Assembly: GCF_002382885.1 (NCBI RefSeq)
Contig: NZ_NWVL01000019.1
Location: 1-64,000 of the forward strand
Direction of reading: 5' to 3'
DNA length: 64,000 bases
Source: Streptomyces sp. WZ.A104
GTDB taxonomy: Bacteria > Actinomycetota > Actinomycetes > Streptomycetales > Streptomycetaceae
A program made the position numbers and the translations under genes. Under the pieces are notes generated by a model that saw nothing but the letters and a program-made list of their open reading frames with translations, was not told the origin of the DNA and searched no databases. Of this stretch, positions 17,764-26,177 are shown in pieces; position 1 is the stretch's first letter, and each line of letters starts with the position of its first letter.

Positions 17764-19722
17764 TCAATTTCGTACGTCGGGCTTGCCCGCTCCTTGGCGT
17801 GCGCTTGCGAGCACCGCGCGGGCGATCGCGTCCGCGTCGCCGAGGGTCATGGAGTCGACGCCGGGGCGGATTCCGGCGGCGGTGACCCAGTGCACGCCCT
17901 CGGTCGGCACCCCGAGGGCGAACCGGCGCGGATGGACCCGCCCGGCCGCGTCGACGAGCCGGTACGGGCGCTCGGTGACGGCCAGCCCCCGAGTCGTGTA
18001 CGCGGCCCCGCAGGAGCCGCCGATCCGGAACGGGGCGGCCTGCCCGCTCCCCACCAGCCCCCGCAGCAGCGGGTCCGCGGTGCGGGTGAGATCCGGCTCG
18101 GGCAGCCGCGCCTCGATCAGGGCGGTCGCCGACACCGGCGGCCCGGGCACGACATCGGAGACGACGCGGAACGCGGCCCGCCGCCCGCCGGGTTCGGCGG
18201 CACCGGGGGCGAGGACCCGCACCTGGGGCCCCATGATCTCCACCACGCCCGCCTCGACGAGCGCGATCAGTTCCTCCACCCGCGAGACGGGCGGGCCGAT
18301 CGACAGGAACGCGTTCAGCGGGGTGTACCAGCCCTGGAGATCGTCCCGGTACGAGTCGCCCTCCAGCCGCCCGTGGTCCACCGCCGCGCGTATCTCGTTG
18401 CGCAGATCCCGCAGGACGTCCAGCGCGGCCTTCAGCGGACCGTCCGCATTGCCCGCCCGGGCCTCGCGCACATCGTCGGCCAGATGGCGCAGGAGCCAGG
18501 CCCGGTGGGCCTCCCGGTCGCTCAGGTCACGGCCCTGCCAGGGACGGGCCAGCCGCTCCCAGTCCCACCGCTCGCCCGGCGCGATCGCGGCCGCCTCCAG
18601 CAGCCGGCCCTCGGCCGCCCTGTCCTCCGCGGCCAGGAAGTCCCGTACGAAAGACGCACGTTCGGGCTGCCGGCCACGGGCGGACAGCAACGTGCCGTAG
18701 TAGACGCTCTCCACCTCCTTGGCGATCAGCGGCCACAGATCGGCGACGAAGGACAGCCGCTCGCCGTCCTCGGCGCGCCGGTGCAGCCGGGCCACCGTGC
18801 GGAGCGTCAGCAGCCGCGGCTCGTGGCGGTCGTAGGGACCCTTCCGGTTCTCGCCGCGCGCGTGGTACGGCACACCGCGCCGGGACCCGGCGACGATCCG
18901 CGGCTCCCGCCCCGAGGGCCGGTAGTGCAACAGGCCGCCGTCGCGGACGAAGACACCGCCCCGGTCCTCGGTCAGCAGGGCGAGCACGTCGAAGAAGCTG
19001 AGCCCGAGGCCCCGTACGAAGACGGTCTCGCCGGGCGCGAGGGCCGACAGGTCCAGGTCGGCCGGGTTCGCCGGGGCGATGTAGGTCAGACCGTGCCTGG
19101 CGGCGGTCGCCGCCAGGGTCCGCTGCCCGGACATGGGGACCGCCGGGACGTGTCCCTGGGCCAGGACCACGGCGTCCAGGCCGGTCAGCCGGGAGCCGTC
19201 CGCCAGGAGGAGCGACTGCGATCCGCCCGGCCCGCTCCCGTCGTGCAGCGCCACCGCACTGGTGCGGTGCTCGACGACGGTGACATGCGCGGGCGCCGCC
19301 TCCCGTACGGTGCGGAAGGCGTCGAGCAGGTACGCGCCGTAGAAGGCGCGCGTGGGGTAGTCGTCGGGGCCGAGCCGGGCCGCCTCGGCCAGCACCTCCG
19401 GTGGGAACCGGGCGCGTACCGGAGGGTCCGCCGACCGCAGGGCGAGGTCAGTGGCCCACGCGTACAGACTCGGCCCCTCCTCCACCGGGCCGTCCATCGT
19501 CACGGTGTGGTCGGTGAACACGGTCACCTGCGAGGCGACGGTGTTCATCAGCAGCCGCCGCGACTGCCCGGTGCGCCACACCTTTCCCGCGCCCGGTGCG
19601 TACGGGTCCACGACATGCACGGTCACAGCCGTGTGCGCCGGGGACTTGCGCTCGTTGGCGCACAGCCGCTCCAGGACCGACAGACCGCGCGGCCCCGCTC
19701 CGACAAGACAGACGACAAGCAC
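17764..19722 (-). CDS. FAD/NAD(P)-binding monooxygenase-like protein (CreE/FzmM-type candidate)
   Basis: A protein of 652 residues opening with a Rossmann motif VGAGPRGLSVLERL, then LLMNTVASQVTVFTD and a middle region with VVLAQGHVPAVP and FVRGLGLSFFDVLALL. The C-terminal part includes LNAFLSIGPPVSRVEELIAL and IRPGVDSMTLGDAD. This is the FAD-NAD(P)-binding (COG4529-like) family. Members in the cremeomycin and fosfazinomycin pathways oxidise aspartate to nitrosuccinate, a source of nitrite for diazotisation. Whether this one does so is inference, and no nitrosuccinate lyase gene is visible. It starts at GTG 19722 with AAGGAGAG upstream. It lies between the aminotransferase and PKS genes in one operon, with gaps of about 55 and 65 bases. 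Confidence 0.75.
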   Translation of the reverse strand: MLVVCLVGAGPRGLSVLERLCANERKSPAHTAVTVHVVDPYAPGAGKVWRTGQSRRLLMNTVASQVTVFTDHTVTMDGPVEEGPSLYAWATDLALRSADPPVRARFPPEVLAEAARLGPDDYPTRAFYGAYLLDAFRTVREAAPAHVTVVEHRTSAVALHDGSGPGGSQSLLLADGSRLTGLDAVVLAQGHVPAVPMSGQRTLAATAARHGLTYIAPANPADLDLSALAPGETVFVRGLGLSFFDVLALLTEDRGGVFVRDGGLLHYRPSGREPRIVAGSRRGVPYHARGENRKGPYDRHEPRLLTLRTVARLHRRAEDGERLSFVADLWPLIAKEVESVYYGTLLSARGRQPERASFVRDFLAAEDRAAEGRLLEAAAIAPGERWDWERLARPWQGRDLSDREAHRAWLLRHLADDVREARAGNADGPLKAALDVLRDLRNEIRAAVDHGRLEGDSYRDDLQGWYTPLNAFLSIGPPVSRVEELIALVEAGVVEIMGPQVRVLAPGAAEPGGRRAAFRVVSDVVPGPPVSATALIEARLPEPDLTRTADPLLRGLVGSGQAAPFRIGGSCGAAYTTRGLAVTERPYRLVDAAGRVHPRRFALGVPTEGVHWVTAAGIRPGVDSMTLGDADAIARAVLASARQGAGKPDVRN

Positions 19723-19776
19723 GGACTCTCCTTGAAGGGGGATACGGAAACGGAGGGGGCGCCCCGGGCACCTCGG

Positions 19777-20928
19777 TCAGCTCGGGCGCAGGTTGTTCCG
19801 CAACTCGGCCCGCAGGACGTCCACGACGCGTTCGACCTGGCCCGGGCGGAGTTCGGCGTGCATGGGGATGGCCAGGTTCCGCTGGAAGAGATCCGCGGAG
19901 ACCGGGCAGCTCTGCCGGGCGTCGTACACCGGCTGGAGATGGCTGGCCCAGGTGCCGTGCCCGCAGCCGACGCCCTGGGCGCGCAGCGAGGCGGCGAGCC
20001 CCGAGCGGTCCACACGCGGATCGAGGGTCACCAAGTAGGACTGCCAGGCGTGGGTGCGGTCACCGGGGACGGACGGCACCGTGAGCAGCTCCTCGTCGGC
20101 GAGCAGCTCTCCGTACGCCGCCGCGACCGTGCTCCGGCGCTCCAGAAGTTCACCGACCCGCTCCACCTGCACCTGGAGGATGGCGGCGGCGATGTCGGAC
20201 AGCTTGTAGTTGTAGCCGATGTCGGTGAACGTGGGGATCGGCAGCCCGACCACCTGCGCCTGGTCGTAGATGCTCCCGATGCCGAACGAGGACCGCAGGC
20301 GGGCGTCCGCCCCGATCACCGGATCGGCGGCGAGCAGCGCCCCGCCCTCTCCGCTGCTGGCTCCCTTGCGGCCGTGGAAGGAGAGGCACGCCACCGGGGC
20401 CAGCGCGCCCGCCGGGCGGCCCTGGTAGGTGGCGCCGACCGCGCAGGCGGCGTCCTCGACGACGAACAGGCCGTGGCGGTCGGCGACGGCCATCAGCTCG
20501 GTGTAGTCGGCGGGCAGCCCGACGGTGTCCACCGCGATCACGCCCACCGTGCGCGGGCCGATCAGGTCCGCCACCGCCCGCGGGTCGATGGTTCCGGTGT
20601 CGGGGCGGACGTCGGCGAAGACGGGGGTCGCGCCGACGTAGCGCACGGCGTGGGCAGGGGCGGGGAAGGTGTAGTCGGCGACGATCACCTCGTCGCCCGG
20701 TTCGACGCCGAGTGCCAGCATGGCCAGGTGAAGCGCCGCGCCGCAGTTGCTCAGCGTGACCGCGTCACCAACGCCGTAGAGCTGCTTCAACCGCGCTTCG
20801 AGCGCCTTGCCCCGCGGCCCCTGGCCGGCCGGCCAGCCCGAGGCGAACACCTCGGCGACGGCGGCGAGTTCCTGCTCGCCCAGGCTCGCGTGCACGAGCG
20901 AGATGCTGTCCGTGGTCGTCACGGTCAT
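19777..20928 (-). CDS. DegT/DnrJ-family PLP aminotransferase
   Basis: A fold-type I PLP enzyme of 383 residues. The cofactor pocket shows LSNCGAALHLAMLAL, ADYTFPAPAHAV, VEDAACAVGATY and the Schiff-base lysine in SFHGRKGASSGEGG. It ends with a helical domain (FQRNLAIPMHAEL). Sugar aminotransferases share this fold, but no sugar genes lie nearby. In the furaquinocin pathway a DegT-type enzyme (Fur3) aminates a flaviolin-type quinone downstream of a tetrahydroxynaphthalene synthase and a cupin oxygenase, which is the same gene trio seen here. The likely substrate is therefore an oxidised naphthoquinone. It starts with ATG 20928, 46 bases after the cupin gene stop. Confidence 0.88.
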   Translation of the reverse strand: MTVTTTDSISLVHASLGEQELAAVAEVFASGWPAGQGPRGKALEARLKQLYGVGDAVTLSNCGAALHLAMLALGVEPGDEVIVADYTFPAPAHAVRYVGATPVFADVRPDTGTIDPRAVADLIGPRTVGVIAVDTVGLPADYTELMAVADRHGLFVVEDAACAVGATYQGRPAGALAPVACLSFHGRKGASSGEGGALLAADPVIGADARLRSSFGIGSIYDQAQVVGLPIPTFTDIGYNYKLSDIAAAILQVQVERVGELLERRSTVAAAYGELLADEELLTVPSVPGDRTHAWQSYLVTLDPRVDRSGLAASLRAQGVGCGHGTWASHLQPVYDARQSCPVSADLFQRNLAIPMHAELRPGQVERVVDVLRAELRNNLRPS

Positions 20929-20974
20929 CGGAGGTCACCCCTCGGTTCTTGGTCCCGGGTCGGATCGGAGCCGG

Positions 20975-21553
20975 TCACGCCGCGGACCGCCCGGCCGTCG
21001 TCGGGACGGGCTGCTCGGGGACCCGTGGGTGCGGCACGGGCGGGGTGAAGCGCAGCGGGGTGATCTGCTGGACGTCGTAGCGCTCGCGCATCCGCTCCAC
21101 GGCGTCGGAGTCCACCGACCGGCCCGCGGCGAAGATCTCGACGATCTCCTCGAAGTAGCGCTCGTGCTCCGGCGACGGGGAGCTCTGGAAGAGCATCCGG
21201 GCCGGCTTGCCCGTGGGGTTGCGGAAGGCGTGCGGGCAGCCCGGCGGCACGAACATGCAACTGCCCGCGACCGCGCGAGTGGCACGGGCGCCTTCCGGGG
21301 ACTCCCAGCCGTGCCAGGTGTCCTCGGTCCGCTCGGTGGGCTCGAACGCGAAGAGCTCCAACTCCCCTTCCAGGACGTAGAAGAACTCCTGCGAATGGCT
21401 GTGGGTGTGCGCGCCGACGTCGAAACCCGGCGGTACGACCACCTCGAAGATCGAAACCGCGGAGCCGTCCGCGGCCGTGACCTTGAACGTGACGTCCTGC
21501 GCTTTGGTGACGAGTTTCCTGCCCTGGCCGGGCGGGACGACGAGACCGCTCAT
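20975..21553 (-). CDS. Cupin quinone-forming oxygenase (MomA-like)
   Basis: A protein of 192 residues with a single beta-barrel cupin. The metal motif is HTHSHSQEFFYVLEG, and the second cupin box reads FVPPGCPHAFRNPTGKPARML. Cupin proteins of the MomA type convert tetrahydroxynaphthalene to flaviolin next to RppA-like enzymes in Streptomyces, so this is the best candidate for quinone formation. The ATG at 21553 has AAGGAG about ten bases upstream; an in-frame extension to 21733 would add about 60 unlikely residues. It is the first gene of the minus-strand operon cupin, aminotransferase, FAD protein, PKS, methyltransferase. Confidence 0.85.
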   Translation of the reverse strand: MSGLVVPPGQGRKLVTKAQDVTFKVTAADGSAVSIFEVVVPPGFDVGAHTHSHSQEFFYVLEGELELFAFEPTERTEDTWHGWESPEGARATRAVAGSCMFVPPGCPHAFRNPTGKPARMLFQSSPSPEHERYFEEIVEIFAAGRSVDSDAVERMRERYDVQQITPLRFTPPVPHPRVPEQPVPTTAGRSAA

Positions 21554-21639
21554 GGAGTGCTGCTCCTTCGGTGGAATACGGGCGCGGGCAAGAGAAGTCC
21601 GCGCGGCGGGGGAATTCCGGAACGGGGAATCGAGAAGTG

Positions 21640-21696
21640 AGGCTGCCAGCGGTCTCTTGACGGCCACTTGGGGCCCCGATTGGCGTCCGCTTGACG
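21640..21696 (-). promoter_or_regulatory. Four phased CAAG/CAAT heptads in the divergent promoter
   Basis: Read on the minus strand, CGTCAAG (21690-21696), CGCCAAT (21679-21685), CCCCAAG (21667-21673) and CGTCAAG (21656-21662) recur at 11, 12 and 11 bases. CAGCCT at 21640-21645 is a possible -10, one base off TAGCCT. The array lies between the cupin gene (minus) and the IspH-fusion gene (plus), in a 314-base gap. Spacing and motif agree with the repeats before the prenyltransferase gene, so the same SARP may bind both. Confidence 0.5.
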
Positions 21697-21867
21697 CCAA
21701 GCCGGGACCAACTCGCCGCGTATTCCCCGGCAAGGGGCGGTGCCGAGGATGCGTTTCGCGGTCCGCCGATCACGGTCGGAACGGCTGCACCCGTACGGAA
21801 TTCCAGAATCCGGCGGGCGAACCGCACTCCGTCGAATCTCGTTCCGACCCATCCCGAGGGGGAAACC

Positions 21868-23898
21868 ATGCCGTCCGCCCTGCAACGAGTCCTGCTCGCC
21901 GAGCCCCGCGGGGCCTGTGCCGGAGTGCACCGGGCCATCGAGACGGTGGAACGCGCGCTCCGGATACATGGCGCGCCCGTCTACGTACGCAAGCAGATCG
22001 TGCACAACGAGCACGTCGTGCGGGAACTGGAGGGCCGGGGCGCCCGGTTCGTCGAAACGGAGGAGGAGGTGCCGGCCGGAGCGGTGTGCGTCTTCTCCGC
22101 ACACGGGGTGTCCCCGCAGGTCCGCGAGAACGCCCGCCGCCGGGAGCTCACCGTCATCGACGCGACCTGCCCGCTGGTGGCCAAGGTCCACCAGGAGGCC
22201 GTCCGGTTCGCCCGGGACATGGACACGCTGATCCTCATCGGGCACGTCGGCCACGAGGAGATCGAGGGCACCTACGGAGAGGCCCCGGAGCGCACCGTAG
22301 TCGTCGGCAGCGTGGAGGAGGCAAGACGGCTCGATCTCCCGCCGGACGTCCGGGCCGCCTATCTCACCCAGACCACCCTGTCGGTGGACGACACGGCGGG
22401 CATCGTGGCCGTCCTACGGGAGCGGTTCCCGGAGCTGACCGGCCCGGCGAGCGCCGACATCTGCTACGCCAGCCAGAACCGGCAGAACGCGGTGAAGGCG
22501 ATCGCGGGCCGCAGCGACCTCGTCCTGGTCGTCGGCTCGGCCAACTCCAGCAACTCACTGCGCCTCGTGGAGGTCGCCCGGGCCGCGGGCGCCGAAGCCC
22601 GGCTCCTGCCCGACCCCGAACTACTCGACCCCGCCTGGCTGGAGGGCGTGCGCACGGTCGGCCTCACGGCGGGCGCGAGCGTGCCCGAGATACAGGTGGA
22701 GCGGGCCCTGAGGCTGCTGGCGGAGCTGGGCTACGGAGACCTGGAGACAGAGGTGACGGCTACCGAGAACGTGGTGTTCAAACTGCCGCCGGAGCTGGAG
22801 GAGCAGAGCATGGCGAAGCACGGGGGAGACACGGTGGCCGGTCCTCCGGCGGCCGTGGAGCGCGGCGTCGTCGAGGAGGCCTGCGGCAAACTCCTGGACC
22901 GCGTCGACCGGCGGATCGAGGAGCTGCTGAGGGCCGAGGAGGCCCGCTGGAACGCCGTGGATGCCCGGGTCGCGGTGCCGGTGTCGGTCATCGCGGAGCT
23001 GATCGCGGCGGGCGGCAAGCGGCTGCGCCCGCTGTTCTGCCTCACCGGCTATCTGGCCGCCGGGGGCGCGACGGACGAGGACACGGTCGTCGACGCGGCG
23101 GCGGCGCTGGAACTGCTGCACGCGTTCGCGCTCATCCACGACGACATCATGGACAACTCACCCACCCGGCGCGGCGTCCCGACCGTCCACGCCGCCTACA
23201 CGGACCTCCACGCGCGACGCGCCTGGGCGGGGGAGTCCCGGCGGTACGGGGAGGGCGTCGCCATCCTCGCCGGGGACCTCGCGCTCAGCTACGCCAACCG
23301 CCTCGCGGGCCGGCTGACCGGCCCGGCGGCGGAGGTCTGGCACGAGCTGGCCGCGGAGATGATCATCGGCCAGCAGCTGGACATCGCCCTGGCCGCCGAG
23401 GTCAAGGCGGACCCTGACCTGGCCCGCTGGGTCGCCGTCTGCAAGTCAGGCCGCTACACCATCCACCGCCCGCTCGCCCTCGGCGCGGCCATCGCCGGAC
23501 GCCCCGGGCTGAACGGGGTCTTCGAGGCGTACGGGGTCGCGGCGGGCGAGGCGTTCCAGCTGCGGGACGACCTGCTCGACGCGTTCGGGGACGCGGCGGT
23601 CACCGGCAAGCCGACCGGCCTGGACCTCGACGAGCACAAGATGACCCTGCTGCTCGCGCTGGGCGCCGCCAAGGACCCGCGCGTCGCCGAGCTGGTCGAG
23701 GGCAGCCGCCGGGCCGACTGGGACCCGGCCGGACTCCGTGCCGCCCTGCTGGCCTCCGGGGTGCGGGCGGAGGTCGAGGAGCGGATCGACGCCCTGGTCG
23801 CCGACGCCCGCACGGCCGTGGCGGACGCGGGCCTGCCGGACCACTGGCGCCTGCGCTTCGGAGAACTGGCCGACATGGTCGCCTACCGCGACCGCTGA
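21868..23898 (+). CDS. IspH (LytB) fused to polyprenyl diphosphate synthase
   Basis: A single open frame of 676 residues. Residues 1-310 are a complete IspH, the Fe-S enzyme making IPP and DMAPP from HMBPP: cluster cysteines Cys17 (GACAGV), Cys101 (DATCPLV) and Cys199 (ICYASQNRQ), plus HVGHEEIEGT and QTTLSVDDT. Residues 325-676 are a complete trans-prenyltransferase with AGGKRLRP, the first Asp-rich motif DDIMD (425-429) and the second DDLLD. Phe sits five residues before the first motif and Ala four before, as in many GGPP synthases, so a C20 product is likely but not proven. There is no stop between the halves. However, an internal ATG at 22810 is preceded by GGAGGAG at good spacing, so a separate synthase could also be made. 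The start at 21868 follows AGGGGGA. Confidence 0.9.
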   Translation: MPSALQRVLLAEPRGACAGVHRAIETVERALRIHGAPVYVRKQIVHNEHVVRELEGRGARFVETEEEVPAGAVCVFSAHGVSPQVRENARRRELTVIDATCPLVAKVHQEAVRFARDMDTLILIGHVGHEEIEGTYGEAPERTVVVGSVEEARRLDLPPDVRAAYLTQTTLSVDDTAGIVAVLRERFPELTGPASADICYASQNRQNAVKAIAGRSDLVLVVGSANSSNSLRLVEVARAAGAEARLLPDPELLDPAWLEGVRTVGLTAGASVPEIQVERALRLLAELGYGDLETEVTATENVVFKLPPELEEQSMAKHGGDTVAGPPAAVERGVVEEACGKLLDRVDRRIEELLRAEEARWNAVDARVAVPVSVIAELIAAGGKRLRPLFCLTGYLAAGGATDEDTVVDAAAALELLHAFALIHDDIMDNSPTRRGVPTVHAAYTDLHARRAWAGESRRYGEGVAILAGDLALSYANRLAGRLTGPAAEVWHELAAEMIIGQQLDIALAAEVKADPDLARWVAVCKSGRYTIHRPLALGAAIAGRPGLNGVFEAYGVAAGEAFQLRDDLLDAFGDAAVTGKPTGLDLDEHKMTLLLALGAAKDPRVAELVEGSRRADWDPAGLRAALLASGVRAEVEERIDALVADARTAVADAGLPDHWRLRFGELADMVAYRDR

Positions 23899-23963
23899 CA
23901 CCGCATCCGCACCCCGTACCACCGCCCCGTACCACCGTCCCCTCGGACGCTCAGGGAGAACTC

Positions 23964-25580
23964 ATGGGAAGCACGTTGCTGGACAAGCTGAGCCACCGGC
24001 CGAAGCACACGCCGGTGCGCACACCGGACCACAAGCGGGGCCTCTACCTCGGACTCGTACCGGCGAGAGCCGCACGCGTCCACGGGGTCTTGCCGCTCGT
24101 CCTGGACCACGACCTCGACGTCCTGCCGGAAGCCGGACGCAGGCTGACGGTGCGCCGACTCGCCTCGTACGTGGAGGACATCGCCAACCGGTTCGCCGCG
24201 GCCGGGGTGCGCCCCGGCGGCCACGCGGTGGTCTGCAAGGCCCCCAACTTCGACCTCTGGCTGCTGGCGACGGCCCTGGAGCGCATCGGCGCGGTTCCGG
24301 TCATGCTCTCGCAGCACCTGGACTCCGAGGCCCTCGGCGCACTGCTGGACCGGCTGGACCGGCCGCACCTGGTCACCGACGGGCCCAAGCTCCGATCCCT
24401 GACGGCGGACGGCGTGGACCTGGCGGGACTGACCCGGGGCGTGATCGGCGTGGGCGACGCGGGGCCGGGCGCGGTGGCGCTGGCCGACTTCGAGGGCGCC
24501 GCGCCGGTACGGCCGGTGCTGCGCGGGCTGGACGATCCGGCCATGATCACGCACACGTCCGGCACCACGGGACTGCCCAAGCTGGTCGTGCACACACCCC
24601 GGACGATGCGTTCCCGGCTGCGCCCGCAGCTGTTTCTGCTGGGGCTGATGAGAACGCGGGGAACCGTCGCGATCCATATCCCCTTCGGCCACTCCCGGAC
24701 CTTCGCGGCGATGTCGCTCTGCCTGCTCCAGGGGATGCCCGCGCTGCTGGTCAACGAGGGCGCTCCCGACGCCGTCGCGGGATTCTTCGCCGAGCGCCGC
24801 CCCTGGCTGATCGAGGCGCTGCCCAACTCCTTCCTGGCCTGGGAGGAGCTGGCGGACGACCCGCGCCGCCCGTTCGCGTCGGTGAAGTTCTTCAGCAGCA
24901 CGTTCGACGCGATCCACCCGCGGACCGTACGCCGTCTGCTCAACGCCTCCGACCGGCGGGCGCAGTTCTTCCAGATCTACGGACAGAGCGAGGTCGGTCC
25001 CGCGGCGGGCCGGCCCTACTACCGCCGGTTCGCCCACCGGATGGACGGCCGCTGCGTCGGCTACCCGCTGCCGGGCAGCGCCCGGGTCCGGCTGGTGAGC
25101 CGGGACGGCAGACGCCCTTCGCAGCAGAACCCCGGTTTCATCGAAGTCCGTTGGGACGGGATAGCGAAGACGTACCACGGTGAGCAGGACCGCTACGACG
25201 CCAATCTGCACGACGGCTGGTGGCGTACCGGCGACGTCGGCTACCGCAGTGCGTTCGGCTGCCTGCACATGCTGGACCGCGAGTTCGACGCGATCCCCGG
25301 GGTGGGCAGCAACCTGGAGATCGAGGACGTCCTCCTGGACGAGCTGGCTGAGCTGGCCGAGGTCGTCGTGGTGCCGGGCCCCGGGTCCGACGCGGTCCCC
25401 GTCGTCTGCACCCACCGGGACGAACCGCTGGACCCGGACCGCTGGCGCGCCGCCACGGCCGGTTACCCGCAGCTGGCGGCACCCGTTCAGATCCCGCTGG
25501 CCGAACTGCCCCGCACCGCCACGCTGAAGACCCGCCGGGTCGAACTGTCCCGTCGCCTCAAGGCCGGTCTGCAGAGGTAG
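23964..25580 (+). CDS. AMP-forming acyl-CoA synthetase-like ligase
   Basis: An ANL-superfamily enzyme of 538 residues. The phosphate loop is THTSGTTGLPKLVVHT, A5 reads QIYGQSEVGP, A7 reads DGWWRTGDVGY, and the C-terminal lysine motif is PRTATLKTRR. It starts at ATG 23964 after AGGGAGAA, 65 bases behind the IspH-fusion gene, so the two are probably one unit. Its substrate cannot be read. Two options fit the context: activation of a carboxylate for the pathway, or an ATP-dependent diazotase like CreM acting on an amino-quinone with nitrite. The second would pair with the FAD protein gene in the divergent operon but is inference only. Confidence 0.85.
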   Translation: MGSTLLDKLSHRPKHTPVRTPDHKRGLYLGLVPARAARVHGVLPLVLDHDLDVLPEAGRRLTVRRLASYVEDIANRFAAAGVRPGGHAVVCKAPNFDLWLLATALERIGAVPVMLSQHLDSEALGALLDRLDRPHLVTDGPKLRSLTADGVDLAGLTRGVIGVGDAGPGAVALADFEGAAPVRPVLRGLDDPAMITHTSGTTGLPKLVVHTPRTMRSRLRPQLFLLGLMRTRGTVAIHIPFGHSRTFAAMSLCLLQGMPALLVNEGAPDAVAGFFAERRPWLIEALPNSFLAWEELADDPRRPFASVKFFSSTFDAIHPRTVRRLLNASDRRAQFFQIYGQSEVGPAAGRPYYRRFAHRMDGRCVGYPLPGSARVRLVSRDGRRPSQQNPGFIEVRWDGIAKTYHGEQDRYDANLHDGWWRTGDVGYRSAFGCLHMLDREFDAIPGVGSNLEIEDVLLDELAELAEVVVVPGPGSDAVPVVCTHRDEPLDPDRWRAATAGYPQLAAPVQIPLAELPRTATLKTRRVELSRRLKAGLQR

Positions 25581-25588
25581 AGCCTGTC

Positions 25589-25607
25589 GGCCCCGGACCC
25601 CGGGGCT
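25589..25607. terminator. Short hairpin between the ligase and DoxX-like genes
   Basis: GCCCCGG (25590-25596) pairs with CCGGGGC (25600-25606) in the 25-base gap between two convergent genes. It probably marks the right end of the biosynthetic cluster. Confidence 0.5.
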
Positions 25608-25962
25608 ACCAGGCGCCCCGGTCGAGGATGCCGAGGACGAGGACGGCCGCCGCGGTGATCAGGAACGAGATGCCGCCCACGATGTCCCGGGAGCCGACCC
25701 GCAGGTGGGCGATGATGGCGCCGATGAAGTAGAGGATGAGCCCGATGGCGGCGAGCGTCCCCAGCAGCGGCACGGCGAGCCCGGCCAGCAGCCCCAGGGC
25801 GCCCGCCGCCAGCAACAGGCCAAGAACCGGGACGTACTTCCGGGGAATCCCCTTCATGTCCGCCTGGGTCTTGGGGTATTCGTGGCCGATCAGATACGTG
25901 ACGGCGGCGGCACCGTTGAAGAGCACGCCGAGGATCGTGACCGTGATGAAGGCGATGTGCAC
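25606..25962 (-). CDS. DoxX-like small membrane protein
   Basis: A protein of 118 residues with four predicted membrane helices (FITVTILGVLFNGAAAVTYL; VLGLLLAAGALGLLAGLA; LGTLAAIGLILYFIGAIIAH; a last helix before GILDRGAW). The spacing and the short polar loop HEYPKTQADMKGIPRKY are typical of DoxX-family proteins, whose role in actinobacteria is unclear. GTG at 25962 is preceded by GGAGAG at five bases. It faces the cluster and is probably unrelated to it. About 215 bases upstream, before the GH65 gene stop, show nothing recognisable. Confidence 0.8.
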   Translation of the reverse strand: MHIAFITVTILGVLFNGAAAVTYLIGHEYPKTQADMKGIPRKYVPVLGLLLAAGALGLLAGLAVPLLGTLAAIGLILYFIGAIIAHLRVGSRDIVGGISFLITAAAVLVLGILDRGAW

Positions 25963-26177
25963 GTTCTCTCCAACCTGTGGGGCCCGTGGTGCGATGTGAT
26001 GGTGCTGTTGGGGCAGGGTGTGCTTTTGATGCGCTGATGATCGTACATGGCGCCCGCTGGCCGTAACTGGCCTTCCTTGAATGAGAGTTCAGCCGAAAAT
26101 GAGCGAAGCCCCCTGGCCGGAAACCGACATGCGGATTTCGGACAGAGGGCTCTGATTCCCGCGCTGTTCGCTTTTCC

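Noticed and set aside
17488..21048. Plus-strand frame of about 1180 residues opposite the PKS operon
   Set aside because: It is Arg/Gly/His-rich with no domain. The minus strand encodes clear enzymes with catalytic motifs over the same bases.
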